Position numbers and translations under genes: made by a program. The notes under the pieces were generated by a model that was not told the origin of the DNA, searched no databases, and worked only from the letters and a program-made list of their open reading frames with translations. From positions 1-64,000 of the forward strand of contig NZ_MVHT01000013.1 of the NCBI RefSeq assembly GCF_002086275.1: a stretch of 64,000 nucleotides of DNA. Reading direction: 5' to 3'. Shown here piece by piece: positions 1 to 10,693 of the stretch (position 1 is its first letter; every line of letters begins with the position of its first letter). This stretch comes from Mycobacterium intermedium. GTDB taxonomy: Bacteria > Actinomycetota > Actinomycetes > Mycobacteriales > Mycobacteriaceae.

Positions 1-394
1 CGTTGCCACCCGGCGTGGTCGCGTTGGCGCCGTTACCGATCAGCGGGCGCCCAGTAGCCGCCAAGAAGGGCGCGTTGATCGCGTTGAGTAGCGGACTGGC
101 AATGGACGCGGCGCTGGCGGCGTCGGCGGCCGAATAAGATCCCGCGCCCGCCGCCAGGACCTGCACGAACTGCTCATGAAACGCCGCCGCCTGTGCACTC
201 AGCGCTTGATAGGAGCGGGCGTAGGAACTGAAGACCGCCGCCACTGCCGCCGACACCTCATCGGCGCCCGCGGCGAACACCGCCTCGGTGTTGGTAGCCG
301 CCGCGGCGTTGGCGGCGCTGATCGTCGAACCGATGCCCGCCAAATCCTGGGCAGCAGCCCCCACCAGATCCGGGACCGTGATTACAAAGGACAC
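1..394 (-). CDS. PE family protein, probably PE_PGRS, N-terminal part (runs off the window)
   Basis: The minus strand reads from a GTG at 394 as a typical PE domain starting [12 protein letters not shown] and containing [18 protein letters not shown], followed by the linker ...[17 protein letters not shown] that normally leads into a glycine-rich PGRS region. A GGGAGG ribosome site (401-406) lies six bases ahead of the GTG. PE domains of about 95-110 residues are surface or secretion-targeting modules exported by ESX systems, mainly ESX-5. The glycine-rich part lies outside the window, so the PE_PGRS assignment rests on the linker only. Confidence 0.85.
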   Translation of the reverse strand, partial: MSFVITVPDLVGAAAQDLAGIGSTISAANAAAATNTEAVFAAGADEVSAAVAAVFSSYARSYQALSAQAAAFHEQFVQVLAAGAGSYSAADAASAASIASPLLNAINAPFLAATGRPLIGNGANATTPGGN

Positions 395-707
395 CGGACA
401 CCTCCCATCGGGTCATGACCGAAGAGCCAGGACGACCCGGGAGAGATGCCCCGAGTCACTAGCGACCCTTGGGCAGAAGCGAATTGTATCGCCGGCCACG
501 GGAATTTCCACGTGTTTGCAGACTGCGGTACCAGCTTCTCGTTCGACAGTCGGAATTAGTTACCCAATTCGTCCGCGCGTCGTGACGCACGGGAGTTTCA
601 TTGTCTAGCTACTGTCCAGTAACATGTACCGCGAGTGACGCCCATACCACGTGAGCAGTGGTGAACGACGGTCTGGGTTCAACGTCGAAACCGAGGAGGG
701 CATGTCC
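395..707. other. Intergenic region between divergent PE and SDR genes
   Basis: No coding sequence is supported here. It holds the PE upstream region and, at its right edge, the AGGAGG ribosome site (694-699) of the SDR gene. No repeat, terminator or RNA element was recognised. Confidence 0.5.
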
Positions 708-1379
708 ATGGAGGTGCTGGTCACCGGTGCGGAGACGGATCTGGGCCGCACTGTCGCCGAGGGCTTCCGCGACGCCGGTCACAAGGTGACCCTCGTGGGT
801 GCACGTCGTGGCGACCTCGAGATCGTCGCCAAAGAGCTCGACGTGGACGCGATCGTCTGCGACACCACCGACCCTGCCAGCCTCAAAGAGGTCCGCGGTC
901 TGTTCCCCCACCACCTGGACACCATCGTCCACGTGCCGGCGCCGGTGTGGGACGCCGGCGACCCGCGCACCCATTCCCTCGCCGACACGGCGAAGGCGTG
1001 GCGTCACGCGCTGGACACCACGCTGCTGTCGGCGGTCCTGACGGTGCAAACCGTCGGTGACCACCTGCGCTCCGGCGGCTCCATCATCACCGTGGTGCCG
1101 GAGAACCCGGCCCCGGGCGGCGCGGATGCCGCCGTCAAGGCGGCCCTTTCCAACTGGATCGGCGGGCAGGCCGAGGTCTACGGCACTCGCGGCATCACGG
1201 TGAACGCCGTCGCCTGCGGGCGCAGCGCGCAACCCGGTTACGAAGGCCTTTCCCGCACACCGGCTTCCGTTGCGGCGGAGATCGCGCGGCTGTCGCTGTT
1301 CCTGACCACCTCCGCGGCTCGCCACATCACCGGGCAGACGATGCACGTCAGTCACGGCGCGCTCGCCCAATTCGCCTGA
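708..1379 (+). CDS. Short-chain dehydrogenase-like oxidoreductase (Rv1856c type)
   Basis: The 223-residue protein has a Rossmann start (EVLVTGAETDLGRTVAEGF), a late ARHITGQTMHVSHG segment typical of SDR C-termini and a GTRGITVNAVACG strand before it. The expected YxxxK is not clear: the segment AEVYGTRG has Tyr without Lys four residues later, so catalysis is uncertain. The ATG at 708 is preferred over 651 or 702 because AGGAGG lies eight bases before it. Together with the next two genes it matches the M. tuberculosis Rv1856c-Rv1855c-ndh order. Substrate unknown. Confidence 0.85.
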   Translation: MEVLVTGAETDLGRTVAEGFRDAGHKVTLVGARRGDLEIVAKELDVDAIVCDTTDPASLKEVRGLFPHHLDTIVHVPAPVWDAGDPRTHSLADTAKAWRHALDTTLLSAVLTVQTVGDHLRSGGSIITVVPENPAPGGADAAVKAALSNWIGGQAEVYGTRGITVNAVACGRSAQPGYEGLSRTPASVAAEIARLSLFLTTSAARHITGQTMHVSHGALAQFA

Positions 1380-1433
1380 TCCGCTAGGGGAGTCGGGGAT
1401 AGCCCGCTGCAGGGCCACCGTTACGGTGGATCC

Positions 1434-2357
1434 GTGGCCATCAAGCTCGGATTCCAGATTCCCAAGTTCTCCCACGGCACCGGCGTGGAAAAGCTGTTCC
1501 CGTCGGTCATCGCGCAGGCGAAAGAGGCCGAAGAGGCCGGGTACGACGCGCTTTTCGTGATGGACCACTTCTACCAACTGCCGATGCTGGGTCTACCGGA
1601 AGACCCGATGCTGGAGGCCTACACCGCCCTCGGTGCATTGGCCACCGCCACAGAGCGGCTGCAGTTGGGCACGTTGGTGACCGGCAATACCTACCGAAAC
1701 CCGGCCCTGCTGGCAAAGATCATCACCACCCTTGATGTGGTCAGTGCCGGCCGGGCGATCCTGGGCATCGGGGCGGGGTGGTACGAGCTCGAACATCGCC
1801 AATTGGGCTTCGAATTCGGGACTTTCACCGATCGGTTCAACCGGCTAGAGGAGGCGTTGCAGATCTTGCAGCCCATGACCAAGGGTGAGCGTGTCACCTT
1901 CTCCGGCGACTGGTACACCACCGAGTCGGCCATGGCCGAGCCGCGCTACCGCGACCACATCCCGCTCTTGATCGGCGGCGGCGGCGAGAAGAAGACGTTC
2001 GCGATCGCCGCTCGCTGGGCCGACCATCTCAACATCGTTGCGGCGCTAGACGAATTGCCGCGCAAGGTGGATGCACTGGCGGCCCGCCTGGACGAGGCCG
2101 GTCGCGATCGCTCGACGTTGGAGACCAGCCTGATGCTGACGGTGATGATCGACGAAAAGCTCAATCCGGACCACCTGCCCGAGCGGGTGAGCGGCCGCAT
2201 GGTGGCGGGTAGTCCGGAACGGGTGGCCGATCAGGTCAAGGCGAAGATTCTCGACGTCGGTGTGGACGGCGTGATTCTCAACCTGTCGCCGCACGGCTTC
2301 GCTCCCGGGCTGATCAAAACCGCCGCCGAAGCGCTGCGGCCGCTACTAGCGGCGTAG
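1434..2357 (+). CDS. LLM-class, probably F420-dependent, oxidoreductase (Rv1855c type)
   Basis: A 307-residue protein starting at GTG 1434 with the luciferase-like TIM-barrel pattern: LGFQIPKFS at the start, AGYDALFVMDHFYQLP around residue 40, LGTLVTGNTYRNPALLAK near 90, LGIGAGWYELEHRQLGF near 115, and IPLLIGGGGEKKT near 180. These are hallmarks of bacterial luciferase-family enzymes that in mycobacteria usually use coenzyme F420. Substrate cannot be read from sequence. It lies 54 bases after the SDR gene and ahead of ndh, on the same strand. Confidence 0.88.
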   Translation: MAIKLGFQIPKFSHGTGVEKLFPSVIAQAKEAEEAGYDALFVMDHFYQLPMLGLPEDPMLEAYTALGALATATERLQLGTLVTGNTYRNPALLAKIITTLDVVSAGRAILGIGAGWYELEHRQLGFEFGTFTDRFNRLEEALQILQPMTKGERVTFSGDWYTTESAMAEPRYRDHIPLLIGGGGEKKTFAIAARWADHLNIVAALDELPRKVDALAARLDEAGRDRSTLETSLMLTVMIDEKLNPDHLPERVSGRMVAGSPERVADQVKAKILDVGVDGVILNLSPHGFAPGLIKTAAEALRPLLAA

Positions 2358-2498
2358 ATCACATCTGCCCACCAGGGAAAACGCCGCGGGTGTGGCTGAA
2401 TACACACGCCGTGAGCTGGGTTTGTCCAGTTGCGCTGACTAGCGTTATAGCTAACACCAGTCAGGCTTCGAGGAGACCCCGTCAGGAGTAGCCAACCC

Positions 2499-3890
2499 AT
2501 GAACCCGCAGCCAGAAAACACAGCTGAACCGCGTCGCCGGCATCAAGTTGTCATCATCGGCTCGGGCTTCGGCGGACTGAACGCGGCAAAGAAACTGAAG
2601 CGGGCCGACGTCGACATCAAGTTGATCGCCCGCACCACCCATCACCTGTTTCAACCGCTCTTGTACCAGGTAGCGACCGGCATCATCTCGGAAGGCGAGA
2701 TCGCCCCGCCCACCCGCGTCGTCCTACGCAAGCAACGCAACGTTCAGGTCCTGTTGGGCAACGTCACGCACATCGATCTGGCCAACAAGACCGTCGCGTC
2801 GGAGTTGCTCGGCCACTCCTACGAAACGCCCTACGACACGCTGATCGTCGCGGCCGGAGCCGGGCAGTCCTACTTCGGCAACGACCATTTCGCCGAGTTC
2901 GCGCCGGGCATGAAGTCCATTGACGACGCGCTGGAACTGCGGGGACGGATTCTGAGCGCTTTCGAGCAGGCCGAAAGGTCCAGCGACCCCGAGCGGCGCG
3001 CCAAACTGTTGACCTTCACCGTGGTCGGAGCCGGCCCCACCGGTGTCGAAATGGCCGGGCAGATCGCGGAATTGGCCGAACACACATTGAAGGGCGCCTT
3101 CCGGCACATCGACTCGACGAAGGCTCGGGTGATCCTGCTCGACGCTGCTCCCGCCGTGCTGCCGCCGATGGGTGAGAAGCTCGGCGAGCGCGCCGCCGCA
3201 CGGCTGAAGAAGCTGGGCGTGGAGATCCAGCTCAACGCGATGGTCGTCGACGTGGACCGAAACGGCATCACCGTCAAGGACCCCGACGGCACCATCCGTC
3301 GTATCGAGTCGGCCTGCAAAGTCTGGTCCGCGGGGGTCCAGGCCAGCCGATTGGGTCAGGACCTGGCCGAGCAGTGCGACGTCGAACTCGACCGCGCGGG
3401 TCGGGTTCGGGTGTTGCCCGACCTGTCCCTGCCGGGTCATCCGAACGTGTACGTGATCGGCGACATGGCCGCCGTCGACGGTGTGCCCGGTGTGGCGCAG
3501 GGGGCCATCCAGGGCGCCAAGTACGTCGCCAGCAACATCAAGGCCGAACTCGCCGGCGCCGACCCGGCCGAACGCGAGCCGTTCCAGTACTTCGACAAGG
3601 GCTCGATGGCCACGGTGTCGCGGTTCTCCGCCGTCGCCAAGATCGGTCCGCTCGAGTTCAGCGGTTTCATCGCCTGGCTGATCTGGCTGGTGCTGCACCT
3701 CGTTTATTTGATCGGGTTCAAGACGAAGATCACCACGCTGCTGTCGTGGACCGTCACCTTCCTGAGCACCAGGCGGGGGCAGCTGACCATCACCGATCAG
3801 CAGGCGTTCGCTCGAACGCGACTAGAACAGCTGGCTGAAATGGCCGCCGAGGCGCGCGGCCGGGCCGCGGTCGAAAAAGTGGCCAGTTAG
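2499..3890 (+). CDS. ndh: Type II NADH:quinone dehydrogenase
   Basis: The 463-residue protein oxidises NADH and passes electrons to menaquinone without pumping protons, at the inner face of the membrane. It shows the FAD-binding GSGFGG (residues 21-26), the NADH-binding VVGAGPTGVEMAGQ near 175, and NVYVIGDMAAV near 312 for the FAD ribityl contact. A hydrophobic stretch near residues 388-420 (FIAWLIWLVLHLVYLIGF) fits the membrane anchor of mycobacterial Ndh. An AGGAG site lies before ATG 2499. Its last four bases overlap the convergent thioesterase gene. In M. tuberculosis this enzyme is the main NDH-2. Confidence 0.96.
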   Translation: MNPQPENTAEPRRRHQVVIIGSGFGGLNAAKKLKRADVDIKLIARTTHHLFQPLLYQVATGIISEGEIAPPTRVVLRKQRNVQVLLGNVTHIDLANKTVASELLGHSYETPYDTLIVAAGAGQSYFGNDHFAEFAPGMKSIDDALELRGRILSAFEQAERSSDPERRAKLLTFTVVGAGPTGVEMAGQIAELAEHTLKGAFRHIDSTKARVILLDAAPAVLPPMGEKLGERAAARLKKLGVEIQLNAMVVDVDRNGITVKDPDGTIRRIESACKVWSAGVQASRLGQDLAEQCDVELDRAGRVRVLPDLSLPGHPNVYVIGDMAAVDGVPGVAQGAIQGAKYVASNIKAELAGADPAEREPFQYFDKGSMATVSRFSAVAKIGPLEFSGFIAWLIWLVLHLVYLIGFKTKITTLLSWTVTFLSTRRGQLTITDQQAFARTRLEQLAEMAAEARGRAAVEKVAS

Positions 3891-4318
3891 CCCGACCGCG
3901 GCTCAAGGTTCTGCAGCCTGACCTGGCCCCGCGCGACCAGCCTGTCGTTGTCGTCGGTGATCGTGACCAGCCAGAGCTGTTGACGTCGACCACGGTGTAG
4001 CGGCTCGGCTTTGCCGTAGATCATGCCGGACCGGACGGACCGTAAGAAGTCGGTGTTGTTGTTGACGCCGACCACGTCACCCGCGCCGTAGGTGGCGTTG
4101 TACCAGGTAAAGGCGGCCACACTGGCCATGCTTTCGATCATCGAGCAGTAGACCCCGCCGTGCAGCAGGCCCATTGGTTGGTGCAGTCGCGGCGTGACCT
4201 CGAGTTCCGCTCGCGCGGAGTCGGGGCTGAGCTCGGTGAACCGCAAACCAATGAGCGAATCGAACGACGCGACGAATGCCGGGTCGATTGGCTGGGGTGA
4301 CTCGGGCGGCTGTGACAC
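3887..4318 (-). CDS. PaaI-type hotdog thioesterase (Rv1847 type)
   Basis: From GTG 4318 the protein is 143 residues (SQPPESPQPIDPAFVASFDS...). It contains LHQPMGLLHGGVYCSMIESMASVAA, the hotdog signature with HGG and a downstream acidic residue used to hydrolyse acyl-CoA thioesters, and GVNNNTDFLRSVRSG, the second half of the fold. A longer frame back to 4363 exists but its first 15 residues look non-coding. In M. tuberculosis the homologue stands directly before ureA; here it meets ndh tail to tail with a four-base overlap. The natural substrate is unknown. Confidence 0.88.
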   Translation of the reverse strand: MSQPPESPQPIDPAFVASFDSLIGLRFTELSPDSARAELEVTPRLHQPMGLLHGGVYCSMIESMASVAAFTWYNATYGAGDVVGVNNNTDFLRSVRSGMIYGKAEPLHRGRRQQLWLVTITDDNDRLVARGQVRLQNLEPRSG

Positions 4319-4340
4319 GCCCTTTTGTCTACACCAAACA

Positions 4341-4373
4341 GGCGAGCCCCGCGCACACTGCACGGGGCTCGCC
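4341..4373. other. Perfect 11-bp inverted repeat in the thioesterase/blaI divergent region
   Basis: GGCGAGCCCCG at 4341-4351 is repeated in inverted form at 4363-4373 with an 11-base spacer. It lies 22 bases upstream of the thioesterase start, so it could be a hairpin in that leader or a relic terminator. No T-run follows on either strand. Confidence 0.5.
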
Positions 4374-4669
4374 GATCGAGTAGACCGGGGGTCACTGCAG
4401 CCCTCAGGACGCTCCGGCGGTCATGTTCGCTCGACCGAATTCAGCATAGGCAAGGCTGCCCTAATTTCGCAAGGGTCTGTAGGGGTAGGGTTGTCTCCTG
4501 TCAGGCCTATCGGCACCGGGGGGACATCGCCATGACGACCGCCACAAGACCGCCTCGCAACGCGCTTACCTGCATTTAGGGAACTGGGCCGTCCTTGCTT
4601 ACGACAGTAAGTAGTAAGCGGGAGTACGCTGGACTCAATGCTATTTGAGCAGATGGAGTTGAAAGAGCT
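4374..4669. other. Intergenic region upstream of blaI
   Basis: No gene is supported. The notable content is the inverted repeat at 4597-4619 and an AT-richer stretch just before blaI that probably carries the blaI promoter. Confidence 0.5.
4597..4619. promoter_or_regulatory. Candidate BlaI operator
   Basis: GCTTAC at 4597-4602 and GTAAGC at 4614-4619 form an inverted repeat, with a second internal pair CTTAC/GTAAG at 4598-4611. It lies about 50 bases upstream of blaI. BlaI/MecI repressors bind short TAC/GTA-type dyads and autoregulate, which fits, but the match to a defined consensus was not tested. Confidence 0.4.
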
Positions 4670-5086
4670 ATGGCCAAACTGACGCGCCTGGGGGATCTTG
4701 AACGCGCCGTGATGGATCACCTGTGGTCCACCCCGGAACCTCAGACCGTCCGCCAGGTACACGAAGCGCTGTCGGCGCAACGCGACCTCGCGTACACAAC
4801 TGTGATGACCGTCCTGCAGCGGTTGGCCAAGAAGAATCTGGTCTCCCAAATCCGCGACGACCGGGCCCACCGCTACGCCCCCGTGCACGGGCGCGACGAG
4901 CTGGTCGCCGGCCTGATGGTCGACGCGCTGGCGCAGGCCGAGGACCCCGGCGGCAGACAGGCCGCCTTGGTGCATTTTGTCGAGCGAGTTGGCGCCGACG
5001 AGGCGGATGCGCTAAGACGAGCACTTGCCGAATTAGAAGCAACCAACCGCAATTCATCATCTGCTGGACCTCCAGCGGAGGACTAA
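4670..5086 (+). CDS. blaI: BlaI/MecI-type transcriptional repressor
   Basis: The 138-residue protein has the winged-helix pattern of the BlaI family: LGDLERAVMDHLWS, TVRQVHEAL, LAYTTVMTVLQRLAKKNLVSQIRDDRAHRYAP, then a dimerisation C-terminus. In M. tuberculosis the homologue (Rv1846c) represses the beta-lactamase gene blaC, itself and respiratory genes, and is released upon beta-lactam exposure. It precedes the membrane metallopeptidase gene by 15 bases, so the two form an operon. The inverted repeat upstream is a likely autoregulatory site. Confidence 0.94.
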   Translation: MAKLTRLGDLERAVMDHLWSTPEPQTVRQVHEALSAQRDLAYTTVMTVLQRLAKKNLVSQIRDDRAHRYAPVHGRDELVAGLMVDALAQAEDPGGRQAALVHFVERVGADEADALRRALAELEATNRNSSSAGPPAED

Positions 5087-5101
5087 GGGAGACTAAGCAG
5101 C

Positions 5102-6052
5102 GTGTCCGCGCTGGCCTTCACCATCCTCGCGGTGCTGCTGGCCGGTCCGGCTCCGGCCTTGTTGGCACGAGCGACGTGGCCGCTGCGCGCCCCGCGGGCC
5201 GCGATGGTGCTGTGGCAGGCCATCGCCCTGGCCGCCGCACTCTCAACATTCAGCGCCGGCATCGCGTTGGCCAGCCGACTGCTCATGCCTGGTCCAGACG
5301 GTCACCACACCGCCGGATTCATCGGTGATGCGGCACGGCTCGGCTGGCCGCTGTGGATCGCCTACATCGGGGTTTTCGCGCTCACGGTGCTGGTCGGTGT
5401 TCGACTGGCGGTGGCGCTGATGCGGGTCGCCATCGCCACCCGGCGACGCCGCGCCCATCACCGCATGGTGGTCGACCTCGTCGGCGTCGGGCACGACGTC
5501 GCGCTGCCGCACCACTGCGCCAAAAGCCGCGACCTGCGTGTGCTTGAGGTTCCCCAACCCCTTGCCTACTGTCTGCCCGGGGTTCGCAGCCGGGTGGTGG
5601 TCAGCGAAGGCACCCTGAACACACTTTCCGACGCCGAGGTCGCGGCCATCCTCACCCACGAGCGCGCACACCTACGCGCCCGCCACGACCTCGTCTTGGA
5701 GGCTTTCACCGCGCTGCATGCCGCCTTCCCACGCCTGGTGCGCAGTGCCAATGCGCTGGGTGCGGTACAACTACTCGTCGAACTTCTGGCCGACGACGCC
5801 GCCGTGCGTGCGACCGGGCGCACTCCCCTGGCCCGCGCACTGGTCGCCTGCGCATCCGGCCGGGCGCCGTCGGGCGCCCTGGCCGCGAGCGGACCAAGTA
5901 CCCTGCTGCGGGTGCGGCGACTGTCCGGCAAGGGCAACAGCCTGCTGCTGTCCGCGGCGGCGTATCTGGCCGCTGCCGCGGTACTGATCGTGCCTACGAT
6001 CGCGTTGGCCGTACCGTGGCTGACGGAACTGCAGCGGCTGTTCGGCCTCTGA
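5102..6052 (+). CDS. blaR: BlaR1/MecR1-like M56 membrane metallopeptidase
   Basis: A 316-residue membrane protein starting at GTG 5102. The zinc protease motif HERAH is at residues 186-190 (ILTHERAHLRARHD), with hydrophobic helices near residues 3-60, 85-110 and 285-305. It corresponds to M. tuberculosis Rv1845c. Unlike classical BlaR1 it lacks a C-terminal penicillin-binding sensor domain, being about half that length, so the signal sensing differs from the staphylococcal model. Its expected target is the BlaI repressor encoded immediately upstream. Confidence 0.9.
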   Translation: MSALAFTILAVLLAGPAPALLARATWPLRAPRAAMVLWQAIALAAALSTFSAGIALASRLLMPGPDGHHTAGFIGDAARLGWPLWIAYIGVFALTVLVGVRLAVALMRVAIATRRRRAHHRMVVDLVGVGHDVALPHHCAKSRDLRVLEVPQPLAYCLPGVRSRVVVSEGTLNTLSDAEVAAILTHERAHLRARHDLVLEAFTALHAAFPRLVRSANALGAVQLLVELLADDAAVRATGRTPLARALVACASGRAPSGALAASGPSTLLRVRRLSGKGNSLLLSAAAYLAAAAVLIVPTIALAVPWLTELQRLFGL

Positions 6053-6174
6053 TCAAGAAGCAGCACCGGTGGAGCACCCGCGCGCGCTGTGCCACAGTGT
6101 TCTGGTTGTCCCCGTAGACGACGTTGACCCCACTGTTGAAGTCCCCGTTGAGATGGCCAACTGAGAGGCAGGAC

Positions 6175-7626
6175 ATGAGTTCGTCGGATTCGAAGACTGC
6201 GACCGCCCAGATCGGCGTCACCGGCCTGGCCGTGATGGGTTCCAACCTCGCCCGAAACTTCGCCCGGCACGGCTACACCGTCGCACTGCACAACCGGTCC
6301 GTCGCCAGAACCGACGCGCTGCTCAACGAGCACGGCTCGGAGGGCAATTTCGTGCGCAGCGAGACGATTCCGGAATTCCTTGCGGCACTGGAAAAGCCGC
6401 GCCGGGTCATCATCATGGTCAAGGCCGGTGAACCCACCGACGCCGTCATCAACGAGCTCGCCGACGCCATGGAGGAAGGCGACATCATCATCGACGGCGG
6501 CAACGCCCTCTACACCGACACCATCCGGCGCGAGAAGGCGATGCGCGAGCGCGGCCTGCACTTCGTCGGCGCCGGCATTTCCGGCGGTGAGGAAGGTGCC
6601 CTCAACGGCCCATCGATCATGCCGGGCGGACCGCCCGAGTCCTATGAGTCGCTCGGCCCGCTCCTGGAGGAGATCTCGGCCCACGTTGACGGCGTTCCCT
6701 GCTGCACGCACATCGGGCCGGACGGCTCGGGCCACTTCGTGAAGATGGTCCACAACGGCATCGAGTACTCCGACATGCAGCTCATCGGTGAGGCGTACCA
6801 GCTGCTGCGCGACGGCCTGGGCCTGAGCGCACCAGAAATCGCCGACGTTTTCGCCGAATGGAACAAGGGCGACCTGGACAGTTATCTGGTCGAAATCACC
6901 GCCGAAGTGCTGCGCCAGACCGACGCCAAGACCGGCAAGCCTCTGGTCGACCTCATCCTCGACGAGGCCGAGCAAAAGGGAACCGGCCGTTGGACCGTCA
7001 AGTCTGCCCTCGATCTGGGTGTGCCCATCACCGGTATCGCCGAGGCCGTGTTTGCGCGGGCGTTGTCCGGCTCGGTCGCGCAGCGCAAGGCGACCAGCGG
7101 CCTGGCGTCGGGCAAGCTGGGCGACAAACCGACCGACCGCGAGACGTTTACCGAGGACATCCGCCAGGCGCTGTACGCCTCCAAGATCGTCGCTTACGCG
7201 CAGGGCTTCAACCACATTCAGGCGGGCAGCGCCGAATTCAACTGGAACATCACCCCGGGCGATCTCGCGACCATCTGGCGTGGCGGGTGCATCATCCGGG
7301 CCAAGTTCCTCAACCGCATCAAAGAAGCATTCGACGCTGAGCCCGACTTGGCCAGCCTGCTGGCGGCGCCCTACTTCCGCAGCGCCGTCGAAGCGGCCAT
7401 CGACAGTTGGCGCCGCGTGGTGTCCACGGGCGCTCAACTGGGTATCCCCACCCCTGGATTCTCTTCGGCTCTGTCCTACTACGACGCGTTGCGAACCGAA
7501 CGGTTGCCGGCGGCCCTCACCCAGGCCCAGCGTGATTTCTTCGGTGCGCACACCTACGGGCGGATCGATGAACCGGGCAAGTTCCACACGCTGTGGAGCG
7601 GAGACCGAAGCGAGGTTCCGGCCTGA
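6175..7626 (+). CDS. gnd1: 6-phosphogluconate dehydrogenase
   Basis: The 483-residue enzyme oxidatively decarboxylates 6-phosphogluconate to ribulose 5-phosphate in the pentose phosphate pathway. It shows GLAVMGSNLARN at residues 17-28 for NADP binding, IIDGGNALYTDT, SGGEEGALNGPSIMPGG, the catalytic segment GSGHFVKMVHNGIEYSDMQ with the catalytic Lys, and LILDEAEQKGTGRWT, the family signature. The ATG at 6175 is chosen because GAGAGGCAGG precedes it; the frame is open to 6124. Length fits the long (homodimeric) Gnd type. Confidence 0.96.
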   Translation: MSSSDSKTATAQIGVTGLAVMGSNLARNFARHGYTVALHNRSVARTDALLNEHGSEGNFVRSETIPEFLAALEKPRRVIIMVKAGEPTDAVINELADAMEEGDIIIDGGNALYTDTIRREKAMRERGLHFVGAGISGGEEGALNGPSIMPGGPPESYESLGPLLEEISAHVDGVPCCTHIGPDGSGHFVKMVHNGIEYSDMQLIGEAYQLLRDGLGLSAPEIADVFAEWNKGDLDSYLVEITAEVLRQTDAKTGKPLVDLILDEAEQKGTGRWTVKSALDLGVPITGIAEAVFARALSGSVAQRKATSGLASGKLGDKPTDRETFTEDIRQALYASKIVAYAQGFNHIQAGSAEFNWNITPGDLATIWRGGCIIRAKFLNRIKEAFDAEPDLASLLAAPYFRSAVEAAIDSWRRVVSTGAQLGIPTPGFSSALSYYDALRTERLPAALTQAQRDFFGAHTYGRIDEPGKFHTLWSGDRSEVPA

Positions 7627-7635
7627 CAAGCCTGA

Positions 7636-9126
<1,491 letters not shown>

Positions 9127-9316
9127 AGAACTCGTCGCAAACGTCTTCGGTAGCATGAACCCTCACAATCCCGCAGCAACGGACTGCGCGGGCTAGCACA
9201 GAAAGGGATGACGTGCCGCAGGCACCGCTCGAGGCCCTGAGTTGCCGGGGGGCTTCCCGGGCGGACTTTTCGGGCGAGCCGTCCCCCGCACCCCACAGAT
9301 CGCGATATCCGTTCGA

Positions 9317-10693
9317 ATGAACCACACCAGCACCGTGGTCAGCGTGCTGGCCATTCTGGCCCTCACCATTGGCACCGCGGTGTTCGTCGCGGCCGAGTTT
9401 TCGCTGACCGCCTTGGACCGCAGCACGGTCGACGCCAACGCCCGTCGAGGAGGCGGGCGGGACCGCTTCATCCAGCGGGCGCAGCACCGGCTGTCGTTTC
9501 AGCTCTCGGGTGCGCAGTTGGGCATCTCCATCACCACGCTGGCCACCGGTTACCTGACCGAGCCGCTGGTTTCGGAATTGCCGCACCCCGGGCTGACCTC
9601 GATCGGGGTATCAGACCGAATGTCCGACGCCATCACGGTCTTTGTGGCGTTGGTGGTCGTCACTTCGCTCTCGATGGTGTTCGGGGAGTTGGTGCCCAAG
9701 TACCTCGCGGTTGCACGCCCGCTGGGCACTGCCCGGGCGGTGGTCCTCCCCCAGTGGTTCTTTTCGACGCTGTTCACCCCGGTCATCCGGTTGACGAACG
9801 GCGCCGCGAACTGGATCGTGCGCCGGTTGGGCATCGAACCGGCCGAGGAGCTGCGCTCGGCGCGCAGCCCCCAGGAACTGGTGTCGTTGGTGCGCAGCTC
9901 GGCGCGCAGCGGTTCACTCGACGACGCCACCGCCTCGCTGATGCATCGCTCGCTGCAGTTCGGCACCCTCACGGCCGAGGAATTGATGACGCCGCGATCG
10001 AAGATCGTGGCGCTACAAGCCGACGACACCGTCGCAGACCTGGTCGCTGCGGTCGCAGAAACCGGCTTCTCCCGATTCCCGGTCGTTCGCGGCGATCTCG
10101 ACGACACGATCGGAATCGTGCACGTCAAGCAGGTCTTCGAAATCCCGCCCGCCGACCGGCCACACACCCTGCTGACCACCGTCGCCAAACCGGTCACGGT
10201 GGTCCCGTCCACGCTGGACGGCGACGCGGTGATGGCCGAGATGCGGGCGAATTCCCTGCACACCGCGATGGTGGTGGACGAATACGGCGGTACCGCGGGC
10301 ATGGTCACCGTCGAGGACCTGATCGAGGAGATTGTTGGCGACGTTCGCGATGAGCACGACGATGCGACGCCGGACGTGGTGGCCGCGGGCAACGGTTGGC
10401 GAGTTTCGGGGCTGCTGCGCATCGACGAGGTAGCCAACGCCACCGGGTACCGCGCCCCCGAGGGCCCCTACGAGACGATCGGCGGGTTGGTGCTGCGCGA
10501 ACTCGGCCATCTCCCGGTGGTCGGCGAAAAGGTCATGCTGCCGGCACTGGACCTAGACAGCCAGCCGGACGAGTCGGTCTTCTGGCAAGCCACTGTGGTC
10601 AAAATGGATGGACACCGGATCGACCTGGTCGAGCTGACCAACCTGGGCGCAAGGCCGATCGATGCCGCATCCGGCGCGGAGCGGGGTGCCTGA
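9317..10693 (+). CDS. DUF21/CBS-domain membrane protein (Rv1842c type, CorC/HlyC-like)
   Basis: The 458-residue protein begins [36 protein letters not shown], the first membrane helix of a DUF21 (CNNM-type) domain, with further helices to about residue 175. Two CBS repeats follow (about 205-320: [22 protein letters not shown] and [24 protein letters not shown]), then a CorC-type C-terminal domain. The family is linked to divalent cation (magnesium) export or sensing in other organisms. ATG 9317 is chosen over the TTG at 9242 because the protein then begins at the first helix. It overlaps the next gene by one base. Confidence 0.9.
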   Translation: MNHTSTVVSVLAILALTIGTAVFVAAEFSLTALDRSTVDANARRGGGRDRFIQRAQHRLSFQLSGAQLGISITTLATGYLTEPLVSELPHPGLTSIGVSDRMSDAITVFVALVVVTSLSMVFGELVPKYLAVARPLGTARAVVLPQWFFSTLFTPVIRLTNGAANWIVRRLGIEPAEELRSARSPQELVSLVRSSARSGSLDDATASLMHRSLQFGTLTAEELMTPRSKIVALQADDTVADLVAAVAETGFSRFPVVRGDLDDTIGIVHVKQVFEIPPADRPHTLLTTVAKPVTVVPSTLDGDAVMAEMRANSLHTAMVVDEYGGTAGMVTVEDLIEEIVGDVRDEHDDATPDVVAAGNGWRVSGLLRIDEVANATGYRAPEGPYETIGGLVLRELGHLPVVGEKVMLPALDLDSQPDESVFWQATVVKMDGHRIDLVELTNLGARPIDAASGAERGA

